Source of the DNA: Novosphingobium clariflavum | GTDB lineage: Bacteria > Pseudomonadota > Alphaproteobacteria > Sphingomonadales > Sphingomonadaceae | NCBI RefSeq assembly: GCF_026420865.1 | Contig: NZ_JAPCWC010000006.1 | Span: 124,001 to 188,000, forward strand | Direction: 5' to 3' | DNA: 64,000 bases | Part shown: one piece after another, positions 52,466-63,087 of the stretch | How the letters are laid out: the number at the start of each line of letters is the position of its first letter | How positions within the stretch are numbered: position 1 is the first letter of the stretch | Program-made: the position numbers and the translations under genes | The notes under the pieces: generated by a model | Told to the model about the DNA's origin: nothing | Database searches by the model: none | The model's input: only the letters and a program-made list of their open reading frames with translations

Positions 52466-52999
52466 TCAGGTGCCGGGGACGGCGGACGGAGGGCTGGTCG
52501 GGGGTGGTGCGTTCGTGCTCGCGAGCCGCGGATTGGGGCCGAACCGGTTGCCGCCCGATGTCCCCGGTGCGACCAGGACCAGAAGGTAGGCAAAGGCGAA
52601 GGCCGGCAGCAGCGCCCAGTCGAGATAGCGGGTGACGGCCTCGATGTTGCCGCGCAGGCCCCAGCCTGCGGTTAGCGAAATCGCATCGAGGGCAAGATTC
52701 TTGAAGCCGACGATGATCAGTGGAAGGCTCCACCAGCCGCGTAGGCCTATGTCGTGCATGCGCCGCACGAGCAGGGCAAAAGCCGGAAGCGTGGTCGCCG
52801 CGGGCACTGCGATCTGTGTCCATGCCAGCGCCGCGCCTGACAGCAGCAGCGAGGCGAGGGCCAGCAGAACCGCGTTGAGCAGCGTTACCAGCACGAACCA
52901 GCCAATGACTTCACTGCGCGTCGAGCGGCCTTGCAGGCTGAACGTGCCCAGCAGCGTTTGCAGGGCGAGGTGCAGCCAGGATCGGATCTTGTCTTTCAT
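52466..52999 (-). CDS. DUF805 family membrane protein
   Basis: 177 residues. QGRSTRSEVIGWFVLVTLLN and RRMHDIGLRGWWSLP are the typical DUF805 motifs, with four membrane helices between ~30 and 145. The C-terminal tail is Pro-rich and probably disordered. Its start overlaps the stop of the Amt-like gene (ATGA), so the two are translationally coupled. The function of DUF805 is unknown. Confidence 0.85.
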   Translation of the reverse strand: MKDKIRSWLHLALQTLLGTFSLQGRSTRSEVIGWFVLVTLLNAVLLALASLLLSGAALAWTQIAVPAATTLPAFALLVRRMHDIGLRGWWSLPLIIVGFKNLALDAISLTAGWGLRGNIEAVTRYLDWALLPAFAFAYLLVLVAPGTSGGNRFGPNPRLASTNAPPPTSPPSAVPGT

Positions 53000-54303
53000 A
53001 CGCTACGGGCAATTCCGTGGCTGCTGGCGTCAAGCCCGGCGCGCTCGGCGGGCTCCGACACGCGCATCGGGAACAGGATCGATGCCATCAGCGCGGCGAT
53101 CGCGCTGACCACTGCCGACCATATCGTGATGACGCCGACGGCGATGGCCTGCGCGGCGATCTGTCCGATCATGGTCTGGCCGCTGGCATAGCCGGTCCCG
53201 CCGAAATCCACGCTCTGGAACAGCGCGCAGAGCAGGCTTCCGGCGATGGCGGCCAGTCCGGCGGTGGCGAAGACCGCGTTGGTATCGTCGATGGCGAGGC
53301 GGGCGAGCAGGCGCTTGCCGTACCAGGCCGCCAATGCTCCGACGACACCGGTCAGCATGGCACCGCCCGGAGAGATAAAGCCCGCGCCGGTGGCGACGGC
53401 GGCAAGGCCTGCCAGTACCGCCGGTCCCGGCTCGCCCAGCCCGGCATTGCCGTCCTTGCTTGCCGACAGGCGGGCGAGGCCGATCCAGCTCACCAGGCTG
53501 GCCGCCATGGCAATGTGGGCGTTGATGGCAGCGGCGGCCGCGGCGTCGCTCGCCGAGAAAGCCCAACCCGCACAGAGCGCAATTCCGCCGATCCAGACGA
53601 GGCCGGTGCCGGTCAGCGACAGGGCATTCGCCTGCAAGGCGGTGGCGTCGGCGGGGCTGGGGTCAAGGCGGCGGCCCATCATGAGCGCCAGGACCAGCGC
53701 CGATATGCCCGCCGGCAGGAACACCCCCAGCCCGCCGGCCCAGTCCAGCGCGCCGAGCGATCGGGCCAGCCAGCCGCCTCCCCAGATCCAATGGGCGAGA
53801 GGGGCGGCGACCATCGCGGTCCAGAGCGCCGAGAACAGCATGACCCAGCCGAAGCGGGCCCGCTCGGCCCAGGCGCCGGTCATCAGCACCGGGGCGATGG
53901 TCGCCACGGCAAGCTGGAACAGGACGAAAGCACTCTCGGGAACCGCCGTACCGGGGCGAAGGTCGGAAAGGTGGATCAGCATCCAGGCATTGCCTGCGCC
54001 GATCCAGCCGCCGGAAACGTCCCCGAAGGCGATGGTGTAACCGGCAACGGTCCAGACAAGTGTCACCACGGCGGTGATCGAGAGCGATTGCAGAAGGACG
54101 GACATCCGGTTGCCCGGCCGCAGCCGGCCGCAATGCTGGAGTGCGATCCCGGACAGGCCCGCCAGGAGCACCAGCGCCGCCGCTGCGAGCAGGGCGGCGG
54201 TGTCGCCGCTGTCCGCGCGGTCAGGCAAACCGGCCTGAGCCCAGGCTGGCACGGGCAGCGCGCCGAGCATGGCCGCAAGGGCCAAGGTGCTGCGCTTGAT
54301 CAT
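52996..54303 (-). CDS. Amt/ammonium-transporter-family membrane protein lacking the canonical pore residues
   Basis: 435 residues with a cleaved-type N-terminus (LALAAMLGALPVPAWAQA) and about 11 membrane helices. FQLAVATIAPVLMTGAWAER, PLAHWIWGGGWL and GALDWAGGLGVFLPAGIS show it is an Amt homologue. Aligned with E. coli AmtB, pore His168 is Phe195, His318 is Ala348, gate Phe107 is Val133, Phe215 is Leu243, and recruitment-site residues Trp212 and Ser219 are Gly240 and Trp247; only Trp148 (Trp174) is kept. It is unlikely to conduct ammonium normally. GGGGGGA places the start at ATG 54303. No glnK is adjacent; a DUF805 gene is coupled instead. Confidence 0.85.
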   Translation of the reverse strand: MIKRSTLALAAMLGALPVPAWAQAGLPDRADSGDTAALLAAAALVLLAGLSGIALQHCGRLRPGNRMSVLLQSLSITAVVTLVWTVAGYTIAFGDVSGGWIGAGNAWMLIHLSDLRPGTAVPESAFVLFQLAVATIAPVLMTGAWAERARFGWVMLFSALWTAMVAAPLAHWIWGGGWLARSLGALDWAGGLGVFLPAGISALVLALMMGRRLDPSPADATALQANALSLTGTGLVWIGGIALCAGWAFSASDAAAAAAINAHIAMAASLVSWIGLARLSASKDGNAGLGEPGPAVLAGLAAVATGAGFISPGGAMLTGVVGALAAWYGKRLLARLAIDDTNAVFATAGLAAIAGSLLCALFQSVDFGGTGYASGQTMIGQIAAQAIAVGVITIWSAVVSAIAALMASILFPMRVSEPAERAGLDASSHGIARSV

Positions 54304-54405
54304 CAACATTCCCCCGAAACGCACCGGTTCCACGAACCAGCCCCCAGGGACCAGTCTAGTGCAGGAAGTCGTGCATAGACAAGCGCATGCAGGGCGCAAG
54401 CAGGT

Positions 54406-54474
54406 TAGGCCGTAAACTCATAAACGGCACCTTAAGGTAAACCGCGATGGTGCCGTTCATGGGTTTACGGCCTA
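54406..54474. repeat. 26-bp imperfect inverted repeat with 17-base centre
   Basis: Left arm 54406-54431 and right arm 54449-54474 match at 24 of 26 positions when inverted (TAGGCCGTAAAC ... GTTTACGGCCTA ends). It lies between the stop of the 2-hydroxyacid dehydrogenase gene and the start of the Amt-like gene, both on the minus strand. It may be a terminator, an operator for a large dimer, or the remnant of a small mobile repeat. Confidence 0.7.
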
Positions 54475-54487
54475 GGTGAAAGCCCGA

Positions 54488-55507
54488 TCAGGACAGTTGC
54501 GGGAGGACCTGGTCCGGCGGGCGGTGGCCATCGACCCAGAAGCGGATGTTGGCGATGATCTTTTCGCCCGCGGCGCCGCGCCCTTCGTGGGTGGCGCTGC
54601 CGAGATGGGGCAGGGCGACGAGGTTGGGCAGCGCGAGCAGTTGCGGATTGATCTGCGGCTCGTTGGCAAACACGTCGAGGCCCGCGCCGGCGATGTGGCC
54701 GTTTGCGAGCGCGTCGATCAGCGCCGGTTCGTCGACCAGTTGTCCGCGCCCGGTGTTTATGAGGCAGGCGGTGGGCTTCATCGCGGCGAGGCGGCGGGCG
54801 TCCATCAGCGCCGCGCCGCCGGGCAGGGCCGGGCAGTGCAGGGTGAGGATGTCGCTTTCGGTGATCAGGCGGTCGAGGTCGGCTTCGTAACGGGCGCCGA
54901 ACATGGTTTCGAGTGCGGTGGGCAGGCGGCGTCGGTTGTGATAGGTCACCTCCAGCCCGAAAGCACGTGCGCGGTGGGCGACGGCCTGGCCGATCCGCCC
55001 CATGCCGACGATGCCGAGCCGTTTGCCGGACAGCGCGCTGCCGAGCATCGACGAAGGGCCCCAGCCTGACCATTCGCCGCGCCGCAGCACCTGCTCATTC
55101 ACACCGAACCGCCGCATCACGAACAGGATCAGTGCCATCGTCAGGTCGGCGGTGTCGTCGGTGAAGACGCTGGGGGTGTTGGTGACGACGATCCCGCGCG
55201 CACGCGCAGCTTCTATGTCGATGTGTTCGGTGCCGGCGCCGAAGTTGGCGATCAGCCCGAGTCGCGTTCCGGCTGCGGCGATCAGTTCGGCGTCGATGCG
55301 ATCGGTTACCGTGGGAACCAGCACGTCACAGTCGCTCATCGCGGCTGCGAGTTGCTCGCGCGTCATCGCGACATCGCCCGGATTGTCGACGAGTTCGAAC
55401 AGTTCGGCCATGCGCGCTTCCACCGCGGGCAGGAGGCGCCGCGTCAGGATCACGCGGGGGCGGTCGCCGTGGCGGTGGGCAAGATCGGTTTCGGTCACCA
55501 GAGTCAT
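54488..55507 (-). CDS. D-isomer-specific 2-hydroxyacid dehydrogenase (glyoxylate/hydroxypyruvate reductase-like)
   Basis: 339 residues. The NAD(P) loop is GMGRIG (168-173). The catalytic Arg254 (NTGRGQLVDE), Glu283 (DVFANEP) and His301 (LPHLGSATHE) are all present. HNRRR at 190-194 after the second strand suggests NADP(H) preference. It would reduce glyoxylate or a similar 2-oxoacid in the cytoplasm. It is divergent from the SH3-domain gene (81-base gap). Confidence 0.92.
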   Translation of the reverse strand: MTLVTETDLAHRHGDRPRVILTRRLLPAVEARMAELFELVDNPGDVAMTREQLAAAMSDCDVLVPTVTDRIDAELIAAAGTRLGLIANFGAGTEHIDIEAARARGIVVTNTPSVFTDDTADLTMALILFVMRRFGVNEQVLRRGEWSGWGPSSMLGSALSGKRLGIVGMGRIGQAVAHRARAFGLEVTYHNRRRLPTALETMFGARYEADLDRLITESDILTLHCPALPGGAALMDARRLAAMKPTACLINTGRGQLVDEPALIDALANGHIAGAGLDVFANEPQINPQLLALPNLVALPHLGSATHEGRGAAGEKIIANIRFWVDGHRPPDQVLPQLS

Positions 55508-55588
55508 CGCTCTGACGGGCTATGCCTTCCACAGGCTCCCGGTCAAGCGGCCTTGAAGCGGGCCGCGGGAGCAAGGTATGAAAGCGCT

Positions 55589-56098
55589 ATGACTATCCCA
55601 ACTCCTTTCCGTGCCCACAAGGGCGCGCGCGCCTTCGCTGCGGCAGTTCTTGCGGGCGCGCTTGCCGCATTTGCGGCCGCACCGGCCGGGGCGGAGGATG
55701 ACAAGGTGCCGTACTGGGCCTCGATCGATGCCGACCTTGCCAACTTGCGGGTGGGGCCGGGCGAATCGTATCGGATCGACTGGGTCTACCGGCGGCCGCA
55801 TCTGCCGGTGAAAGTGATCCGCCGCGAAGGGCCATGGCGTTTTGTCGAGGATCCGGACGGAACGCAGGGCTGGATGCGCGACCTGCTGCTTTCGCGTCAG
55901 CGCGCGGCGATGGTGCGCTCCAAGGCACCGGTGGAGATGCATGCCGAGCCCAGTCGTACATCGCCGATGCTCTGGCGCATCGAGTCCGGGGTCGTCGGCG
56001 TGCTGGGGGATTGCAAGAACGGCTGGTGTCCGTTCGATGTTGCCGGGCACAAGGGTTTTGTCGAACAGGATGAACTCTGGGGCACGGGCGCGCCCTGA
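55589..56098 (+). CDS. Secreted protein with two SH3-like domains
   Basis: 169 residues. A signal peptide (ARAFAAAVLAGALAAFAAAPAGA) is followed by two bacterial SH3-type repeats: DLANLRVGPGESYRIDWVY / KVIRREGPWRFVEDPDGTQGW and MHAEPSRTSPMLWRIESG / GDCKNGWCPFDVAGHKGFV. Such domains bind peptidoglycan or partner proteins in the periplasm. There is no enzymatic domain. ATG 55589 follows a weak AAGG site. A bidirectional terminator follows. Confidence 0.88.
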   Translation: MTIPTPFRAHKGARAFAAAVLAGALAAFAAAPAGAEDDKVPYWASIDADLANLRVGPGESYRIDWVYRRPHLPVKVIRREGPWRFVEDPDGTQGWMRDLLLSRQRAAMVRSKAPVEMHAEPSRTSPMLWRIESGVVGVLGDCKNGWCPFDVAGHKGFVEQDELWGTGAP

Positions 56099-56124
56099 GC
56101 ATTCCGGCGGAACCGCATGGCCTG

Positions 56125-56164
56125 AAAAAAGAAACCTCGCCGTTCCCGGCGAGGTTTTCTTTTT
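56125..56164. terminator. Bidirectional intrinsic terminator
   Basis: AACCTCGCCG (56133-56142) pairs with CGGCGAGGTT (56147-56156) around TTCC. An A-run on the left and a T-run on the right let it work for both the SH3 gene and the convergent thiolase gene. Confidence 0.92.
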
Positions 56165-56183
56165 GGGATCGGGTCGTTGGCGA

Positions 56184-57377
56184 TCAGGCCAGTTCGACCG
56201 CGATCGCCGTGGCTTCGCCGCCGCCGATGCACAGTGAGGCGACACCCTTCTTCAGGCCCTTTTCCTTCAGGGCGTTGATGAGGGTGACGATGATGCGGGT
56301 GCCCGAGGCGCCGATCGGGTGACCCAGTGCAGTGGCGCCGCCATGGACGTTCACCTTGTCATGCGAAATGCCGAGGTCGTGCATGGCAAACATGGCGACG
56401 CAGGCGAAGGCCTCGTTGACTTCGAACAGGTCGACGTCCGAAAGCTGCCAGCCCACCTTGTCCATCAGCTTGGTGATGGCGCCGACCGGTGCGGTGGTGA
56501 ACTTGGCGGGTTCATGCGCGTGGGCGGCGACACCGACGACGGTTGCGACCGGGGCAAGGCCCTTGGCCTCGGCCACGCTCTTGCGGGTCATGACCACGGC
56601 GGCGGCGCCGTCCGAGATCGAACTGGAGGTGGCGGCGGTGATCGTGCCGTCCTTGGCGAAGGCGGCGCGCAGCGTACGGATCTTGTCCGGGTTGCCCTTG
56701 GGCGGCTGCTCGTCGGTGTCGATCACCAGGTCGCCCTTGCGGGTCTTGACGGTGACGGGGACGACTTCGGCCTTGAACGAACCGTTGGCGATGGCTTCCT
56801 GCGCGCGGCGCAGGGATTCGATCGAGTAGTCGTCCTGGTTTTCGCGGGTCAACTGGTACTCGTCGGCGGTGACCTGGGCGAACGAACCCATCGAGCCGCC
56901 TTCGTAGGCATCTTCGAGGCCGTCGAGGAACATGTGATCGTAAAGGGTGTCATGACCGGCGCGTGCGCCCGAGCGGTGCTTCTTCGACAGGTACGGCGCA
57001 TTGGTCATCGATTCCATGCCGCCGGCGACGATCACGTCGAGCGAGCCGGACGCGAGAGCCTCGGCACCCATGATCACCGTCTGCATGCCCGAGCCGCAGA
57101 CCTTGTTGACGGTAGTGGCCTGGACCGACTTCGGAAGGCCGGCCTTGAGCGCGGCCTGGCGGGCAGGGGCCTGGCCGAGACCGGCAGGCAGCACGCAGCC
57201 CATGTAGATGCGTTCGATGTCGTCACCGGCAACCCCGGCGCGCTCTACAGCGGCCTTTACCGCAGTTGCACCAAGATCGGTTGCCGATACGTCCGCGAGC
57301 GAGCCTTGCAGGCCGCCCATCGGGGTACGTGCGTAAGAGAGAATGACAATTGGGTCCGAAGCCGAGATTTGGGCCAT
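56184..57377 (-). CDS. Acetyl-CoA C-acyltransferase (thiolase)
   Basis: 397 residues. Active residues: nucleophile Cys in VNKVCGSGMQT, His in GATALGHPIGASG, and Cys in SLCIGGGEATA; NEAFA is also present. The length and motifs fit the biosynthetic/degradative PhaA/AtoB type, which interconverts two acetyl-CoA and acetoacetyl-CoA, or cleaves 3-ketoacyl-CoA. ATG 57377 has AAAGG in position; GTG 57392 is an in-frame alternative. It could complete the beta-oxidation steps suggested elsewhere in the window, but it is not in an operon with them. Confidence 0.93.
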   Translation of the reverse strand: MAQISASDPIVILSYARTPMGGLQGSLADVSATDLGATAVKAAVERAGVAGDDIERIYMGCVLPAGLGQAPARQAALKAGLPKSVQATTVNKVCGSGMQTVIMGAEALASGSLDVIVAGGMESMTNAPYLSKKHRSGARAGHDTLYDHMFLDGLEDAYEGGSMGSFAQVTADEYQLTRENQDDYSIESLRRAQEAIANGSFKAEVVPVTVKTRKGDLVIDTDEQPPKGNPDKIRTLRAAFAKDGTITAATSSSISDGAAAVVMTRKSVAEAKGLAPVATVVGVAAHAHEPAKFTTAPVGAITKLMDKVGWQLSDVDLFEVNEAFACVAMFAMHDLGISHDKVNVHGGATALGHPIGASGTRIIVTLINALKEKGLKKGVASLCIGGGEATAIAVELA

Positions 57378-57797
57378 TATTATGCCTTTCACGCTGGGAA
57401 ACAGGTATCCTTGGCAAGTGAACTAGTGTTGCGCTGCATCAATTGCAATTGGCGACTCTGGCGTTAACCGAGGCGAGGATGCTCCATCCCCACGGCGTTG
57501 GGCCACTGCGGCGGGCACCTTTTTATGCAATCTGGCTGCGAAATCTTGCATCTGTAAGGCGATAGGGCTTGCGGGGGGAGGCAGGGGGCTATCCCGCGGT
57601 GCTCCTTGGGTTTCCGGATGATGCCGGATCATGGCGATAGATGTCTGGGGCGGGCCTTGTTGCGAATGCGTTGCAATGCAACGAACTTGGGCCGATTATT
57701 CCGCTCGGACACCTTGCGATAGGGGGAGGGCTGTCCTAAGGACGCCCGCAACGACCGGGCGTTGCCATTGGCATGAGTCCGGCTGCCGTAATCCGGT
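57378..57797. other. 420-base gene-free region upstream of thiolase and nuoA
   Basis: This gap separates the divergent thiolase and nuo units and should hold both promoters. It contains AATTGCAATT near 57445 and the CGTTGCAATGCAACG palindrome (57669-57683). No frame in it shows coding character. Confidence 0.6.
57669..57683. promoter_or_regulatory. CGTTGCA-A-TGCAACG palindrome upstream of nuoA
   Basis: A perfect 7-bp inverted repeat with one central base lies 115-129 bases before the nuoA start. It is a plausible regulator binding site for the nuo operon. The regulator is not identified. Confidence 0.4.
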
Positions 57798-58187
57798 ATG
57801 AGGCCAGAACCATTGACTGATCTGTCACAATACCTGCCGATTCTGATCTTCCTCGTGATCGCGCTCGCGCTCTCGTCGGTGATCGTGCTCCTGCCGCTGG
57901 CCGTCTCGCGCCTGACCGGCACCCACAACCCGAGTGCCGACAAGAACAGCGAGTATGAATGCGGCTTCCCCGCATTCGAAGACCCGCGCAGCCAGTTCGA
58001 CGTGCGCTTCTATCTCGTGGCGATCCTTTTCATCGTCTTCGACCTTGAAGCCGCATTCCTGTTCCCCTGGGCCGTGTCGCTCAAGCTGACCGGCTGGGCC
58101 GGCTGGCTGACGATGATGGTGTTCCTCGGTGAACTGGCCATCGGCCTCGCCTATGCATGGAAGAAGGGAGCTCTGGACTGGGAATGA
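57798..58187 (+). CDS. nuoA: NADH-quinone oxidoreductase subunit A
   Basis: 129 residues with three membrane helices (~10-35, 70-92, 99-121). [34 protein letters not shown] are the family hallmarks. It is part of the membrane arm of complex I near the quinone tunnel. The first gene of the operon; its stop overlaps nuoB (ATGA). Confidence 0.96.
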   Translation: MRPEPLTDLSQYLPILIFLVIALALSSVIVLLPLAVSRLTGTHNPSADKNSEYECGFPAFEDPRSQFDVRFYLVAILFIVFDLEAAFLFPWAVSLKLTGWAGWLTMMVFLGELAIGLAYAWKKGALDWE

Positions 58188-58753
58188 GCACTCTCGTGAA
58201 CTCTGCCGGCCAGCCCCTGGCGCCGGCCGCAAGCCAGGGCGGTGCGATCACGCCGCCCGATCAGTCCTTCTTCAAGGACCTCAATCAGGAAGTGTCCGGC
58301 AAGGGCTTCCTCGTCACCTCGACCGAGGAACTGTTCCAGTGGGCCCGTACCGGCTCGCTGTGGTGGATGACGTTCGGCCTCGCCTGCTGCGCGGTCGAGA
58401 TGATCCACGTGAACATGCCGCGTTACGACATGGAGCGCTTCGGTGCCGCGCCGCGCGCTTCTCCGCGCCAGTCGGACGTGATGATCGTGGCCGGCACGCT
58501 GTGCAACAAGATGGCTCCGGCGCTCCGCAAGGTCTACGACCAGATGTCGGACCCGAAGTACGTCATCTCGATGGGCTCGTGCGCCAACGGCGGCGGTTAC
58601 TATCACTACAGCTACAGCGTCGTGCGCGGTTGCGACCGGATCGTCCCGGTCGACATCTATGTGCCGGGCTGTCCGCCGACCGCAGAGGCGCTGCTCTATG
58701 GCGTGATGCAGTTGCAGCGCAAGATCCGCCGTGTCGGCGCGCTCGATAGGTAA
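58184..58753 (+). CDS. nuoB: NADH-quinone oxidoreductase subunit B
   Basis: 189 residues. Cluster N2 ligands: tandem Cys in GLACCAVEM, Cys in MGSCANGGG and Cys in PGCPPT. It binds the last Fe-S cluster before quinone in the connecting module. ATG 58184 overlaps the nuoA stop. The N-terminal ~35 residues are an extra Pro/Ala-rich segment typical of alphaproteobacterial NuoB. Confidence 0.97.
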   Translation: MSTLVNSAGQPLAPAASQGGAITPPDQSFFKDLNQEVSGKGFLVTSTEELFQWARTGSLWWMTFGLACCAVEMIHVNMPRYDMERFGAAPRASPRQSDVMIVAGTLCNKMAPALRKVYDQMSDPKYVISMGSCANGGGYYHYSYSVVRGCDRIVPVDIYVPGCPPTAEALLYGVMQLQRKIRRVGALDR

Positions 58754-58761
58754 GGACGACG

Positions 58762-59391
58762 ATGACCGTTCTGCATTCCGCCCCGAAGTTCGCTTCGAAT
58801 GAAGGTGTGATCGAGACGCTCTCGGCCGCACTTGGCGACATGGTCGTCGCGGCCAAGGAAGAGCACGGCGAAGTCGTGCTCACCGTTGTGCGCGACCAGA
58901 TCGAAAACGCCCTTCGCCTGCTGCGTGACCATCACGAATACCAGCAGATGATGGAAATGGCTGGTGTCGACTTCCCGTCGCGCCCGGAGCGTTTCGAAGT
59001 CGTCTACATGCTGCTTTCGGTGACGAAGAACCATCGCCTGATGGTGAAGGTGAACGCCGCCGAGAACACCCCGGTGCCGACCGTCACCACGCTTTGGCCC
59101 AATGCGGGCTGGCTGGAGCGCGAAGTGTTCGACATGTACGGCGTGATCTTCGCCGGCAACCCGGACCTGCGCCGCATCCTGACCGACTATGGCTTCGAAG
59201 GGCACCCGTTCCGCAAGGACTTCCCGCTCACCGGCCATGTCGAACTGCGTTACTCGGAAGAGGAACAGCGCGTGGTCTACGAGCCTGTCAAGCTTGCGCA
59301 GGATCTGCGTCAGTTCGACTTCATGAGCCCCTGGGAAGGCGCCGAGTACGTCCTTCCGGGCGATGAAAAGGCCGAAGGAGACAAGGCGTGA
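58762..59391 (+). CDS. nuoC: NADH-quinone oxidoreductase subunit C
   Basis: 209 residues. The 30-kDa-subunit signature is visible: [46 protein letters not shown], then a short C-terminal extension. It is not fused with NuoD. It begins 8 bases after nuoB and overlaps nuoD. Confidence 0.96.
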   Translation: MTVLHSAPKFASNEGVIETLSAALGDMVVAAKEEHGEVVLTVVRDQIENALRLLRDHHEYQQMMEMAGVDFPSRPERFEVVYMLLSVTKNHRLMVKVNAAENTPVPTVTTLWPNAGWLEREVFDMYGVIFAGNPDLRRILTDYGFEGHPFRKDFPLTGHVELRYSEEEQRVVYEPVKLAQDLRQFDFMSPWEGAEYVLPGDEKAEGDKA

Positions 59392-60599
59392 GCATGTTGC
59401 TTGAGCAGTCGCCGACTACCGGCGACGAAGTCATCACCAACTACACGATCAACTTCGGTCCGCAGCACCCTGCGGCCCACGGCGTTCTGCGCATGGTCAT
59501 GGAACTCGATGGCGAGATCATCGAGCGTATCGACCCGCACGTCGGCCTGCTGCACCGCGGCACCGAGAAGCTGATCGAGCACAAGACCTACCTCCAGGCG
59601 CTGCCGTATTTCGACCGTCTGGACTACTGTTCGCCGCTGGGCATGGAGCATTCCTACGTCCTTGCGGTCGAAAAGCTGCTCAACCTCGAGGTGCCGATCC
59701 GCGCGCAGTACCTGCGCGTGCTGTTCGCCGAGCTGACCCGCATCTGCAACCACATGCTCAACATCGGCTCGCACGTCATGGACGTGGGCGCGATGACCCC
59801 GAACCTGTGGCTGTTCGAAATCCGCGAGGACTGCCTCAACTTCTTCGAGCGCGCATCGGGCGCCCGCATGCACTCGGCCTGGTTCCGCCCCGGCGGTGTC
59901 CATCAGGACGTGCCGCTCAAGCTGCTGACCGACATCGCCGACTGGCTGGACACCCGCCTGCCGGAGCTGTTCGAGGACGCGATGAGCCTCGTGGTCGACA
60001 ACCGCATCTTCAAGCAGCGCAATGTCGACATCGCGCTGGTGAGCAAGGAAGACGCGCTGGCCTGGGGCTTCTCGGGCCCGATGATCCGCGGCGCCGGTAT
60101 CCCCTGGGATATCCGCAAGTCGCAGCCCTATGACGTCTATGACCGCATGGACTTCGAGATCCCCGTCGGCACCAACTCGGATTGCTACGACCGCTTCATG
60201 GTCCGCGTTGAGGAAGTGCGCCAGTCGGCCAGGATCATGAAGCAGTGCCTGGCAGAGATGCCCGAGGGCCCGGTGGCTTCGTCCGACCGCAAGGTGGTTC
60301 CCCCCAAGCGCGGCGAGATGAAGCAGTCGATGGAATCGCTGATCCATCACTTCAAGCTCTACACCGAAGGCTTCCACGTGCCGGCCGGCGAAGTCTACGT
60401 CGCCACGGAAAGCCCCAAGGGTGAATTCGGCGTCTATCTGGTGTCGGACGGCTCGAACAAGCCGTACCGCTGCAAGATCCGCCCGACCGCCTTCTCGCAC
60501 CTCCAGGCGATGGACTTCATGTCGAAGGGGCACATGCTTCCCGACGCGACCGCCATTCTCGGCGCCATCGACGTGGTGTTCGGGGAGTGCGACCGTTGA
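59388..60599 (+). CDS. nuoD: NADH-quinone oxidoreductase subunit D
   Basis: 403 residues of the 49-kDa subunit: [35 protein letters not shown] and the C-terminal FGECDR. It forms the quinone pocket with NuoB. GTG 59388 overlaps the nuoC stop (GTGA) and has GGAG seven bases before; ATG 59394 is a weaker alternative. It is coupled at its stop to an extra, non-nuo gene. Confidence 0.97.
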   Translation: MSMLLEQSPTTGDEVITNYTINFGPQHPAAHGVLRMVMELDGEIIERIDPHVGLLHRGTEKLIEHKTYLQALPYFDRLDYCSPLGMEHSYVLAVEKLLNLEVPIRAQYLRVLFAELTRICNHMLNIGSHVMDVGAMTPNLWLFEIREDCLNFFERASGARMHSAWFRPGGVHQDVPLKLLTDIADWLDTRLPELFEDAMSLVVDNRIFKQRNVDIALVSKEDALAWGFSGPMIRGAGIPWDIRKSQPYDVYDRMDFEIPVGTNSDCYDRFMVRVEEVRQSARIMKQCLAEMPEGPVASSDRKVVPPKRGEMKQSMESLIHHFKLYTEGFHVPAGEVYVATESPKGEFGVYLVSDGSNKPYRCKIRPTAFSHLQAMDFMSKGHMLPDATAILGAIDVVFGECDR

Positions 60600-60928
60600 G
60601 CCGCCTCGCTACTGCCGAGCTGATGATCGCGCACTACAACGCGCAGGACGCCGATGCTTACGTCGCCCTCATGACCGACGACGCATGCGAGGCGGGCTAT
60701 CGCGGTGCAGTCGTTCGCGAAGGCAAGGAAGGCACCCGCGAGGGGCTGAAGAAGATGTTCGCCGAGTTCCCCGAGAACCGTGCGGAAATCCTCTCTTCCT
60801 ACGAACTGGGCGAATATGTCGTCCTGCACGAGCGTGTGTTCCGTTCGGCGAGCGCGGAGCCTTTCGAAGTCATGTCGGTGTACAGCTTCGAGGGCGACAA
60901 GTGCTCGCGGGTTGAGTTCATCCGATGA
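60596..60928 (+). CDS. NTF2/SnoaL-like protein inserted in the nuo operon
   Basis: 110 residues. [49 protein letters not shown] and [19 protein letters not shown] match the steroid-isomerase/SnoaL-like fold. TTG 60596 is preferred as start: it overlaps the nuoD stop (TTGA) and GGGGAG lies 8 bases upstream. It is not a standard complex I subunit. Its stop overlaps the next small gene. A role in complex I assembly or in quinone handling is possible but unproven. Confidence 0.82.
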   Translation: MSRLATAELMIAHYNAQDADAYVALMTDDACEAGYRGAVVREGKEGTREGLKKMFAEFPENRAEILSSYELGEYVVLHERVFRSASAEPFEVMSVYSFEGDKCSRVEFIR

Positions 60929-61125
60929 AATTCAACACGCTCGAACTGATCCGCATCTGGGCCGCCGTCACCGGTGTGGCCCTTGCGGTGTGGTATTTTG
61001 CCGCCGTCTATCTCGATCTCCAGCCCACCGGCGCTCTGCCGATGCTGGTGACCGCGATCGGCGGTTTCGAATTGTTTCTTTTCGGCCAGGACCAGTGGCT
61101 GAAGCGCAGGGGTAAGCATGGCTGA
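60925..61125 (+). CDS. Small membrane protein inserted in the nuo operon
   Basis: 66 residues with two hydrophobic helices (IRIWAAVTGVALAVWYFAAVY and GALPMLVTAIGGFELFLFG) and a basic tail [10 protein letters not shown]. It overlaps the NTF2-like gene (ATGA) and nuoE by 8 bases, so it is firmly part of the operon. It is a candidate accessory complex I protein; no family recognised. Confidence 0.8.
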   Translation: MKFNTLELIRIWAAVTGVALAVWYFAAVYLDLQPTGALPMLVTAIGGFELFLFGQDQWLKRRGKHG

Positions 61126-61785
61126 CCGCTATATCGAACCCGACACGCCCGAACTTCGGGCCCGTTGGGGCAATTTCGCCTGGACTTCCGAAAACGCCGA
61201 GAAGGCGAAGGAAGTTGTCGCGCGTTATCCGGAAGGGCGCCAGCGCTCGGCCGTGATGCCGCTGCTCGATCTCGCCCAGCGTCAGGTTGGCGCGGAAGAG
61301 AACACGCAGGGCTGGCTGCCGATCCCGGTGATGGAATACATCGCCGCCTATCTCGACATGCCGATCATTCGCGTGGTTGAGGTCGCGACCTTCTACACGA
61401 TGTACAACATCGCGCCGATCGGCCGCTTCCACGTGCAGGTCTGCGGCACCACGCCGTGCATGCTGCGCGGATCCGACGACCTGCTGGCGACCTGCAAGTC
61501 GCGCGGCATGAAGAAGGGCCACATCTCGGAAGACGGCTTGTGGTCGTTCACCGAGGTCGAGTGCATGGGCAACTGCGCCTCGGCGCCGATGGTCCAGATC
61601 AACGACGACAACTACGAAGACCTCACGTCGGAGCGCCTCAATGCGGTGCTCGACGCGCTGGCACGTGGTGAAACGCCCAAGGCCGGCACCCAGGATCCCG
61701 CCCGTCACACCGTTGAACCGGTGGGCGAGCCGACCAGCCTGGCGGCCATGATCACCGAAAACCATGACTATCGGAGTGAGTGGTA

Positions 61786-61786
<1 letters not shown>
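61118..61786 (+). CDS. nuoE: NADH-quinone oxidoreductase subunit E
   Basis: 222 residues. The thioredoxin-like [2Fe-2S] N1a ligands are Cys in QVCGTTPC and ECMGNCA. It belongs to the NADH-input module. The C-terminal ~50 residues (after ALARGET) are an extension seen in other alphaproteobacteria. Its stop (TAA) overlaps the nuoF start. Confidence 0.96.
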
Positions 61787-63086
<1,300 letters not shown>

Positions 63087-63087
<1 letters not shown>

